Position numbers and translations under genes: made by a program
Shown here: piece by piece, positions 51,324-60,800 of the stretch
Layout: the number at the start of each line of letters is the position of its first letter
How positions within the stretch are numbered: position 1 is the first letter of the stretch
NCBI GenBank assembly: GCA_030248135.1
Contig: JASANC010002764.1
Location: 62,001 to 126,000 of the forward strand
Source of the DNA: Theristus sp. LFF4_11
Lineage: Eukaryota > Nematoda > Chromadorea > Monhysterida > Xyalidae
Direction of reading: 5' to 3'
Length of the DNA stretch: 64,000 bases
Notes under the pieces: generated by a model
The model's input: the letters and a program-made list of their open reading frames with translations, nothing else
The model's database searches: none
What the model was told of the DNA's origin: nothing

Positions 51324-54300
51324 TCACGCGTCATCACGATCGAACACTGTCGGCGGCGTCCGCCTGTGCAGCGCCCGACTCAGCCTGCCTTTCGCGTGTG
51401 CACTCTCCGGCACAGCGTCGTTCGCCGCATCGCAAATCACCGGAAAGCCGGTGGCATCGTTCGGCAGCACGGCGTCATGCAGCTCACTGCTTCTCAGCTG
51501 CTGCTCGAACTCGCACGCTGCATCTGCATGCCTGACCAGCAACAACCGACACAATCTGCTTCATGTGCTAACAAACACCCCAGCAAAGAATTGCGCTGCA
51601 CACCAGTGCACTTGCATTCAATCGGTACAACGGTGTTTTGTGTGGTTATGCAAACTGTACAATTTGTACGTTTCACCATGGTGACACGTGACACACCGCA
51701 TGGAACAGAGCGAACCTGGCGCCAGCAGCGTCTGTTTGAGCACCACCGCCAGCTGCTGGTGTAGTTTGGTTGAAGCCGAACGATGTTTGCAAGTCGCGTG
51801 CACGCTCTCTCTGTCGTCGAGTTTGTCTCGTGACCACAATCGACTTGCACACGGCTGCTCGCTCACTGCTGGCCGATTGCCCAATCTGCATTACTCGAAT
51901 GTCCTCCTGAAAGAAAAAAGCAGAACGATGTTGGTGAGCAACTGTACACAGGAAAACCGAAGAGTCGTGCCGACAAAACGGTATGGTTTTTATGTGTATA
52001 ATAAACCCCACGGTCAAATTATAATGAGCACGGGGAGGGAAGTGATGACAACATAGCGCCACAGCGGACGGCAAAGTTTGACGTTACAGCGCTGGTGACT
52101 GTGGCGGCACGCATCTTAGAGCTGCGTAAACGAACGTCGTCTTCGACGTCAAACTTCGGATCAGCGATGAGCGTGAGTGCAGTTTGTGGTGACTGAGTGG
52201 CGTCATCGTGCAACATGTAGATCGGCACACGTCTGTCGCTGTGCTCAGTGGCACAGTGTTTGATGGTGATCGTTGATGGCGCTGCACGATTGGCGTCACG
52301 TTGACGTGCGTACCTGTGCAACACCAATCGTCATCGCCACACCGTTTGTGTCAGTCTGATCAATAAGGCCGAATGAACTCAGACGCAGATAGATAATAGG
52401 GTTGGCATGGGAAATAAAACCGGTTTTTTAAAGTGTTATTTCCCGTTTTTTTAAACAGCTTTTATCGTAAAAAATTTCGGAACTTTTGGTAGTTGAAAAC
52501 TATTGCGCGATGATATCGCATAATTGCATTTGGAAGACTCAGAAATAAGCTATGTCAAACTCAAATTGAACTTCACTCTACTTATAGCGCTTAACAATTT
52601 CACTCTCAACAATTTCTGATTGGTTCCGAGGGCCAACTTCTGCAAATTGGGTGCTGGGAAAAATTGAGCAATAAAACGGTTTTAAAACGAAAATGAAACC
52701 TTTTTTCTTGGCCATACAAAAAAACCGTTTTTACGGTGCCTACTTGATAGCGAGCGTGAGTGCGCGAGCAGCGTGCGCATTGCACACACGCACTGCGTCC
52801 AGTTGACTCTTTGACCGCTCGTTGTTGGCGCCCGTTTGCCGCAATGTTCGCCAGTAGCCTTGCTGTTGCACGCGAGCTCGTCTTGCTGCCGACTCAAACA
52901 TCCTTCTGAAAAACATTGCAATCAACCAAAGTACGCCCAGTGCCAGTACGCCTGTTTTCTGCACTTCGGGGACTGGCGAACATGAGATGCAGAAGCGGTG
53001 GACTCATCACCAGTCAAAAAAATGTATTCAGTTTCAGTTTTCTGGCGTTCGAAATTTGGCACGTTGATTGGCTCAGTGAGGAGCGGTTTGAAAACGCACA
53101 AATCAGCCGATTGCCCATGGCTAACAACGCCGATTGGCGCACGCTGCAGCACCTCAGCCGGAGGCGTGTGTGCGCGTTGCTGTTCGTGCTGCGTCTGGCG
53201 CCCGGCTGGCCATGCTCGTCGATGCGTCGCTCCCGATGCGCCTGTTCGTGTTTGCGCAGGTTGCCGTGGTGATAGAAGCCGGCCGCACAGATGCTGCACT
53301 GCAGCCGTTTGCTCATCGTCTTCTTCGTGTATTCGGGGTCGTGCTGCAAATGGCAGAGCACAGAAACACAGTGACACTACAGTGGGGTTGCACAGTGTGA
53401 CAGAGTGGTGTCGTGTGTGAGCCAGTGTTGGCACGCAAGCACGCAAGCACACACCGACCGCAGTGAGCATGTGACGACGCAACTGTGGCCGCTGGCGGAA
53501 CGCACGGGCGCACGCGGCCACGGTGCATTTGAACGGCTTGCTCTTCGAGTGCACCATCATGTGCTGCTGCAGCAACTTTGGTGAGCTCGCCTTGTAGCGA
53601 CAGTGCGGACACGCGTGCAGTCTGAGTAAAACAATGGAAATCACTGAATGACAGCGTTGTACAGCAGTCAAACATTTCACTGTGTTCTGCGCGCACTCAC
53701 CGATCGCCGAGTTTGTGCTGTTTCCTGTGCACCAGCAGCGTGTATTTATCGGCAAACGTTTGCTTGCACTTTGTGCATTCCAACGGGTGCTCGCTGTGGT
53801 GCATGTTGCGCACGTGACTGCGTAGATCTGAACATATCAGCAACAACGTTGAAACGAGTGTTGTTTTTTATTTTGGTTCTGCGACTCAATGCGCTCATAG
53901 ATAGCATTGCAGTTTCAGCATGACGCGGGAATTCAAAATTGGTGAAGTGGCCGGAGTTCCTTAGACAATGATTGGGTCACTTTGGTAACTTTGAATTGCC
54001 GCATCAAGCATGAAACTAAGCTCTTTTCCACGTCTGCAGACATATTGAGTCGCAGAATCAGAGAAAGATCATATAAGTCATCGGAAAATTTGCAGCAAAA
54101 AGCAACAAAATCATAAGTATCGTGGTGGTCTGGTCACCGCGAACCGACCGGTGAGCCTGGTCAACTTGCGATGGCAGACATCGCACTGGAACTGCTGCCG
54201 CTCGCGCATCTGCGTGTGCGTGCGCGCGTGCTGGCGCATCGTGTGCGACTGTGCGAAGCGCATGTGACACTCGGCACACTGGTACGGGCGTTCGCCGGTG

Positions 54301-57300
54301 TGCGTGCGCTCGTGGCGCCGTAGGCGGGCGGCGTCGACAGCTGCGTACGGACACTCGCTGCATCTGCAACAACACGCCGCATACACTCAACGCCGTTCAG
54401 AATGCTTTTTCGTTCTACGACTCCATGCGTAGATTTGGAAATCAATTCCATGCATGACGCGACAACTCGAAATTGCTGAATTGACCCGCACGACCGACTT
54501 ACTTCGGCAACATTGAATTGCCGCGCCGAGCATGAAACGAAATTTATTGAACCGTCTGCGATCACGATGCGCTTTAGAATCACAAAAATACAAAATAGTT
54601 CAAGTCCAGCCGACACCAACACACATCATTGTCATTATTCAAGTGCAAACAAACCCGCCGCACACACTTGTATGGTTTCTCGCCAGTGTGCGCGCGAATG
54701 TGCCGTTTCAATTTCGTTTGCTCGACGCATTTGAAATCACAGTGCGGACAAACGTGCGGCCGCTCCTTTGTGTGCTTGTAGCGTTTGTGGCGGTTCAGTT
54801 CGCCTGAATGGAGTCGTAACAAAAAAACGTTGAAATGCTTTGAGAAACGGCCACAAGAGGACCGAAGATCGGCCACCGAAGTGCAAGAGGAAAAGCAGCA
54901 CATGTCACGAACCGGACGTAGCGAACGAGCGCGTGCATTCGGCTTCGGTGCACTTGTACTTTTTGGCAGTCGAGTGCGTGTCGACGTGGTTGCGCAGGGC
55001 GCTGCTCGTTTTGAAGCTGCGCTCGCACGCCGCAACTGGGCACGCAAACGGACGCTGCTCCGAGTGCGAACGCATATGGCGCACAAGCATGTAGCTGCAG
55101 ACAAAAGCGCACACTGCTTGCGAGAATACTACCTGACATACCACAATACTAGCTACATAGCTGCTTTGACGAATCTGAATTGGGCTGACACGCTTCACCT
55201 CAATTTCACGTTGCACCTTTGGCCGTACTGTTGTACTGTACATACCGTTTTTGAGCAACATAGTCACACAGATTGCATTTCCAGATTGTTTCGTATCTGC
55301 CGGTCGCTTGGTTCCACCTGCGTGTTGAGTCGAGCCCAGGCGACTCCCTCTGTAGCGGCGAAGCATTGGTGGTCACTTTAGGTGTTTCACCCTGGCGACA
55401 TATTTTTCCGGTCGTTTTTATAAGATGGAAGACGTTGTTAGATGCAACTTGTTAGTGGAACCAACCGAAATGAGCATGGCAGCGCCGTTGCCATCGACTC
55501 TGTAGAGTGCGGTGCCTTGATTTGTCGTTTCATCAGCGTCATGTGCACCATACTCGTCTTGATCGGTCGCCAGTAATTGCTGAACACAGAACACGAAGAG
55601 TTCGATTGAACAACACAAACAAGCAGCAAAACTCATGAATTTTACGGTTGCTGGAACGGGCATCACAGATGAGTTCACTGGCGCTTGAACGACAACGGAA
55701 GCAGGCAGGACAGCAGAGGGGCCTGCGGTGGCGCTGCCGGCCACATGCACTGGAGTGCCGCTGCTCAGTTGCAGCTGAATTTTGCCATCGGCAGTTTGCA
55801 CGGGCACCACAGGCAGCAGCACCGTTGACGTGCCCGTCTCCGGCTGAAACACGCACAATCGATACAAATGCTACAATTACAGTGCATCGATTCGGCTGAG
55901 AACGCAAATCAAACCAGAGCACCCGGTAGTTTTTTTGGCCCACCATGTAGATAAACAGAGTGCTCTGTGTCTTCAGAACCGAAATTTACGCACATTGTAG
56001 GAATCGACGGGCAAAAACAAATGAGGCCCGCTCGGCATTTGTATCTGTGATTGGTGCTGCTGATGCGGCACCGCTGTTGGCGTCGTTGTCGTTGTCGGAA
56101 CTGTGCCAAGCAAAAAAAGAGGTCATCCAATCCTTGCGCGGCAATCTACCGCACATATTTTCTTCCCAATTATTGTCTTTTCCCATGAAATTCATGCAAA
56201 TTTAGTCCGGGACTGCTTCGGCTGACCAAAAGCAAATGAAAAAGTTTTTTTCCAACAATACCACGACGGTACTCCTTCAAAATACGGGTCCGCTCAAATT
56301 TCATCGCAGCGCGCTGATTGATGGCTCAAATGAAAGCCCTCGTTCTGCTGAGTAATCCTGTGTATGGGTTTTTTGAAATTCAAAAATTTGAAGAAGTTAT
56401 TTGAATTTGAAATTTTAGATAGGGTGGGTCTGTGCCTGTGGTGAGCTTGTCAAGTGCACTGAATGTTGTATTTATGTGCTTGATAGATATTTATGATGGA
56501 TACCGTTCACATGATTGCATGTAACAGTCATACGTCTGAAATTGGTGCCCACGGGTTACGGTAGCGGCAGTTTTGGGTCTTGACACGAAGTTGCAGAAAA
56601 CCACTTTGTTTCTTGGGAATAACAGTTGAAACCTTTTAGAAACATGCAGCATTTATAACAGAATGTCAAAAACCGGATTCCAAGGATTACGGTAACTCTG
56701 CAGTGGGTCTCGACACGATTTTTTAAAAACGTCCTTTTGTTGCCAAGATAAGCTACTAGAATGATGGATGCCGTTCACATGATTGCATGTAACAGTCATA
56801 TGTCGGAAGTTTGGTCCCACGGGTTACGGTAGCGGTAGTTTTGGGTCTTGACACGAAGTTGCTGAAAACCACTTTGTTTCTTGTGAATAACAGTTGAAAC
56901 CTTTTAGAAACATGCAACGGAACTCAGAAAACACTCGGCTGTCCCATTCAGCGACGTTCAGCAAACGGCGGCTACGAAATTGGCATGTGCTGTATAGCTA
57001 CTCTCAGGGTGACATCGCTACTTTTACTACATGTACAAAACAAACGCAGCTAATGTTACACAACATTTTTGCTTGAGAAGACATTTTTTCGCGACCCTTC
57101 GAGTCACTTGCTGCATTCGTTACCGGGTTTCATTGGCATACTTTCTCATTTTAACGACTGCGATGTCAAAGTTTTCTGTCAACCCACCAATCATGTGAAC
57201 GGCATCCATCATTCTAGTAGCTTTTCTTGGCAATAAAAGGACGTTTTTAAACAATCGTGTCGAGATCCACTGCAGAGTTACCGTAATCCTTGAAATCCGG

Positions 57301-58048
57301 TTTTTGACATTCTGTTATAATGCTGCATGTTTCTAAAAGGTTTCAAGTGTTATTCACAAGAAACAAAGTGGTTTTCTGCAACTTCGTGTCAAGACCCAAA
57401 ACTACCGCTACCGTAACCCGTGGACCCTACTATCAGACGTATGACTGTTTCATGCAATCATGTGAACGGTATCCATCATAAATATCTATCAAGCACATGA
57501 ATACAACATTCAGTGCACTGTACACGCTCACCACAGACCAACCCTATCTAAAATTTCAAATTCAAATAACTTCTTCAAATTTTTGAATTTCAAAAAACCC
57601 ATACACAGGATTACTCAGCAGAACGAGGGCTTCCATTTGAGCCATCAATCAGCGCGCTGCGATGAAATTTGAGCGGACCCGTATTTTGAAGGAGTACCTA
57701 CCACGACGGCTCGGCCACTAGCGACTGATCGGATGGTCTTACTCTTTGAACTGAAGTCAAAGTCTGAAAGTCAAAATTTGAACACTTACGAGTCGACTGC
57801 ACAGCTGAACAGACCACGGTGAGCGACTGAGTTTGAGAGTCTACCACTGACAACTCTTCATCTGCGGTTGCATCAAACGTCTCCAGAAAATTGCACAACT
57901 GATCTTGTGTGTACACATGATGTGCAACTGCACGACGACGACCACCTTCACTCTCGGTTGTTTTTGTCTTGTCTTTTTGACATTGAACGTCAGCATCCCG
58001 TGTCGGGGTCGAATTTGTCGAAACCGGGTTCATTGCAGTCGCGGCCAT
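51324..58048 (-). CDS. CTCF: CTCF, 11-zinc-finger chromatin insulator protein
   Basis: Fifteen exons join in phase: 57790-58048, 55994-56100, 55646-55843, 55466-55579, 55246-55391, 54913-55094, 54668-54803, 54149-54363, 53701-53827, 53459-53621, 53153-53343, 52744-52905, 52088-52313, 51747-51906 and 51324-51523, about 861 aa. The eleven fingers align one to one with vertebrate CTCF, for example SSALRNHVDTH (ZF2), ATSGELNRHKRYKH (ZF3), TKLKRHIRAHTGEKPY (ZF4) and MLTAHDPEY (ZF10). Fingers 2, 3 and 10 have C-x4-C instead of C-x2-C. CTCF binds DNA and stops cohesin loop extrusion. The last three exons (basic and acidic, no domain) are attached through a phase-2 donor GTAGGC at 52743, just ahead of an in-frame TAG; if unspliced there, the protein would end at 52740 (667 aa). 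Introns carry a Mutator-like element and two hairpin MITEs. Confidence 0.93.
52390..52735. repeat. AT-rich repeat in CTCF intron 12
   Basis: TAGGGTTGGCATGGGAAATAAAACCGG at 52397 resembles, in reverse, GTTGCCAACCCTA at 61034-61046, and the phrase ACGGTTTTAAAACG recurs at the window end (63987). It looks like a hAT-type non-autonomous element with TAGGGTTGGCA ends, but no duplication was found. Confidence 0.4.
53867..54070. repeat. hairpin MITE copy 4 (CTCF intron 8)
   Basis: Left end ATTTTGGTTCTGCGACTCAAT and right end ATTGAGTCGCAGAATCA are an inverted pair; the inner hairpin pairs ATGACGCGGGAATTCAAA with TTTGAATTGCCGCAT. Confidence 0.82.
54395..54560. repeat. hairpin MITE copy 5 (CTCF intron 7)
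   Basis: A more diverged copy (TCTACGACTCCATGCG, CATGACGCGACAACTCGAAATT, CATTGAATTGCCGCGCCGAGCATGA). Adjacent CTCF introns therefore each hold one copy. Confidence 0.7.
56268..57698. mobile_element. 1431-bp Mutator-like foldback element in CTCF intron 1
   Basis: Arms of about 510 bp (56268-56785 and 57190-57698) are inverted and over 95 percent identical by eye, ending GGTACTCCTTCAAAATACGG. The element is flanked by an exact 9-bp direct repeat TACCACGAC (56259-56267 and 57699-57707). Long terminal inverted repeats with a 9-bp duplication are typical of Mutator-like elements. The left arm is followed by a partial direct duplication of itself (56763-56915), and about 270 bp of unique sequence lies in the middle. 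No transposase is seen. Confidence 0.9.
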
Positions 58049-58148
58049 TTCAACTCTCTCTGCAGTTTAAACAGAGAAGGGGTCGTTCATAGTTGATTTT
58101 GGGGTTGGGGAGTTCGACATACGTGAATAACGTGCGGTGCCCTCTCAC

Positions 58149-58750
58149 TAGGGTTGTTAAAAAAACAAAAATTGTCATTTTGTTAAATCATTGTTTCATT
58201 TTCAAAAATCAAAGTTGGGCTAAATCAATCAGGAAGTTCAAAGAACCACATTTGATATGCAAGCGCCGAATGACTCCCGTATGGCGGAGCTTTCCAGATT
58301 TTGTTTTGGTGACCTCATTTACCTTTTTCCAAAACGTTACCATGCGTTCTTGTGTTTTGACCCCCAAAACATCACTAATTGTCCCCAGCTCAAGCGAAAA
58401 CAAACAAATCGGCTTGAAATTCGATCAATTCTGATGATGTCGCGAGTCGCGACGACACGACGCGAAACAGCAACCAGACAACGCAGCGCTTGAAACTCGG
58501 ACGCTCAGCTCAGAATGCAGATTGTGAGGCGAATTGTCAGTTTCTCACCTTATCTGCATCGGAAATGGTATGGTAAGCCAAAACTTTGAAACGCTCAAAA
58601 ACTTCATCCCAGAAGTTGTTGAAGCCCAAAATCAGTCGGTAAAACGGTCCAAAATCGACTGCTGGCTGACGGTTTTACGAGGTAATATCAAAAAATTGTT
58701 GCACTTTCAAAAAATTGGGTTGCCCTACAGGCTACAACCTTCAAATGTGG
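58149..58750 (+). repeat. non-autonomous hAT-like repeat upstream of CTCF
   Basis: Starts TAGGGTTGTTAAAAAAACAAA and parallels 20266-20850 along its length, both ending in ACGGTTTTACGAGGTAATATC. It begins about 100 bp upstream of the CTCF start codon, so it lies in or near the CTCF promoter or 5' UTR. Confidence 0.75.
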
Positions 58751-59367
58751 GAGAATGTCGAGTAACGTTTTTTCAAAGGAAGCAGACAAATGCTAATCAA
58801 AATGAAAAAGACAGAAAAAAGAATGAAAGGACGTTTTGTTTTGAACTTTTGGTTTAGTTTCTCAGTTTGAAAGTTAAATTTGAACCTCGATTCGAAAACT
58901 AAACTATGAATGGAACGAAATGACGACGACAGACTCACGCACAGTCAGATTTTTGAGCGATGATTGATAATACGGTTTGAAAACAGTGAGTCGTGCTGCT
59001 ACATCCTTAAAATCAGCCGCAGCCATCCCATCCTGATGTTTCATTTTCCCTTGATCAGGCAACAGAGATAAGTCGGGCTGTGACTAGGATCAAGTCAAAA
59101 CTTTCAAATGGTTTCATCAAAGTCTCTCGTTTGAAACTTTCGACTTTATGGTGGAAACTGCGAACTAATTGAAAAGCTTCGACGACGTCGGCCACAACTG
59201 CAACTTTTTTAGTGTTTCATCAATAAAACACATAATGTTTTCACTGCGAAAAGAATGCATCCTTCCCTAATTGTTTCACTCACTTTTTATAACTTTATCG
59301 TGAACAATACTGCTGCAGTTTTTTGTTGATACTGACAGATTTTATGTATTTTAAAGGAACTGAGCCG
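58751..59367. other. intergenic between CTCF and the zinc-finger frame
   Basis: No feature recognised. It is the space between divergently oriented genes (CTCF minus, zinc finger plus) and may contain promoters. Confidence 0.35.
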
Positions 59368-59784
59368 ATGGACGCAAACGCCGGTGATCGGGGCGACTTT
59401 GTTTGTCCACAATGTCGACAGCATTTCACACTTGAGCAGAACATGCGTCGGCATCTCCGTCGTTTCCATGAAATCGTGTTGGACAGAGTTGCTGCCGACC
59501 AACAAAACGAAACGCAATGTCCCCACTGCAACAAACGATTTTCGAAACCATACAACCTGCGAGTGCATCTGAACAACAACGTCTGCAACACAACAAAAAC
59601 AAAGAAAAATCGGAAATCGCGTCGGCAACAAACGAACGACGACAACAACAACAATAATCCAAGCACCAGCAGCAGTGGCAATAACAATCACATTAGCAGC
59701 GACAGCGTCAACGATCGTCCTGAAAATAATCAGGTTTGTCGCGTCTGTAGCGCAGGTGTAGGGCTTTCGTCTACCGTTCTGTAG
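59368..59784 (+). CDS. two-finger C2H2 zinc-finger protein, fragment or single exon
   Basis: From the ATG at 59368 the frame encodes two good C2H2 fingers, FVCPQCRQHFTLEQNMRRH and QCPHCNKRFSKPYNLRVH, then a basic patch (KTKKNRKSRRQQ) and an Asn/Ser-rich low-complexity region. The fingers are CTCF-like in style only; no orthologue is recognised. The last 15 residues to the stop at 59784 are read from a tRNA-like repeat, so the true exon probably ends at a donor near 59735 (CAG-GTTTGT) or the gene is broken there. Upstream exons may exist. Confidence 0.55.
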   Translation: MDANAGDRGDFVCPQCRQHFTLEQNMRRHLRRFHEIVLDRVAADQQNETQCPHCNKRFSKPYNLRVHLNNNVCNTTKTKKNRKSRRQQTNDDNNNNNPSTSSSGNNNHISSDSVNDRPENNQVCRVCSAGVGLSSTVL

Positions 59785-59812
59785 GTGGAAAGTTCGAACC
59801 CCAGACAAGACA
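59738..59812 (+). repeat. tRNA-like sequence (SINE head) abutting satellite array 2
   Basis: An A box TAGCGCAGGTG and a B box GTTCGAACC lie 37 nt apart, and ends GTCTG and CAGAC pair. The anticodon arm is not canonical, so a tRNA-derived repeat is more likely than a working gene. It is different in sequence from the SINE head at 21374-21444. Confidence 0.6.
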
Positions 59813-59869
59813 ATGGAGAAACTAAACCAACAGGATCTAATGGTCTACTCCCTTAAGAGCCTAGGCTAA

Positions 59870-60533
59870 AGTTGCTAACATAAGAAATCTAACCCAAAAT
59901 CCGGGAGCAGCGCATTGAATTACCCTGGAAAACACCGTTTTCCTGTTTTTCATTTCTGGTCCGATTTCGCCAATTTCCACGGCCGATTCGGCCGAAATCG
60001 TCACGATTCAATGTCTAGAGTTGCTCACATGAAAAAACTAATCCAAATTCAGTAATCAGCGCATTGAATTACCCTGGAAAACTTCGTTTTCTTGTTTTTC
60101 ATTTCTGGACCGATTTTGCCAATTTCCACGGCCGATTCGCCCGAAATCGTAACGATTCAGTATCTAATGTTGCTAACATAAGAAATCTAACCCAAAATCC
60201 GGGAGCAGCGCATTGAATTACCCTGGAAAACACCGTTTTCCTGTTTTTCATTTCTGGTCCGATTTCGCCAATTTCCACGGCCGATTCGGCCGAAATCGTC
60301 ACGATTCAATGTCTAGAGTTGCTCACATGAAAAAAACTAACCCAAAACCCGTGATCAGCGCATTGAATTACCCTGGAAAACGTCGTTTTCTTGTTTTTCA
60401 TTTCTGGACCGATTTCGCCAATTTCCACGGCCGATTCGGCCGAAATCGTCACGATTCAGTGTCTAGAGTTGCTCACATAAAAAACTAACCCAAAATCCGT
60501 GATCAGCGCATTGAAGTACCCTGGAAAACACAG
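59870..60533 (-). repeat. satellite array 2, about 4.5 copies of the 149-bp unit
   Basis: TACCCTGGAAAAC recurs at 59921, 60070, 60219, 60369 and 60517. The units are the reverse complement of array 1 (GGCCGATTCGGCCGAAATCGTCACGATTC), about 90 percent alike by eye. Confidence 0.93.
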
Positions 60534-60800
60534 CCATATAATGCGTGATGTGCTGTCCGCTCGCTTCGCTCGCTCGCGCATCCGCATGATAACATTTGGT
60601 CTTATTCATGCCCTTCGGGCATTTTTCCGAGCTTGTGGAAAAATAAAAAACAGCTCCTTGAGAATCAATATAATGCGCACACAGCGTGTGTAGAACATCA
60701 CCATGAAAAAATCACGTGCACACACAATGGGCCATATTATGCCGGCATCCGCTGTCCGCTTCGTTCGCGAATGGGCAAAATTTTTTTACCGCTGTGAATG
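60534..60800. repeat. palindromic module beside satellite array 2
   Basis: ATAATGCGTGATGTGCTGTC and GCTCGCTTCGCTCGCTCGCG correspond, inverted, to the module at 8126-8180. A GCCCTTCGGGC hairpin at 60610-60625 and a second weaker copy (TTATGCCGGCATCCGCTGTC) at 60735 follow. Confidence 0.65.

Noticed and set aside
51324..52313. A separate gene between ARFRP1 and CTCF
   Set aside because: No start codon is available and the first exon needs a phase-2 entry that CTCF exon 12 supplies exactly; it was therefore attached to CTCF, with the alternative recorded.
57710..57765. An extra CTCF exon (reading ...SLVAEPSW) next to the Mutator-like element
   Set aside because: It cannot be joined in phase to the next exon, whereas splicing 57790 directly to 56100 is in phase and gives a continuous protein.
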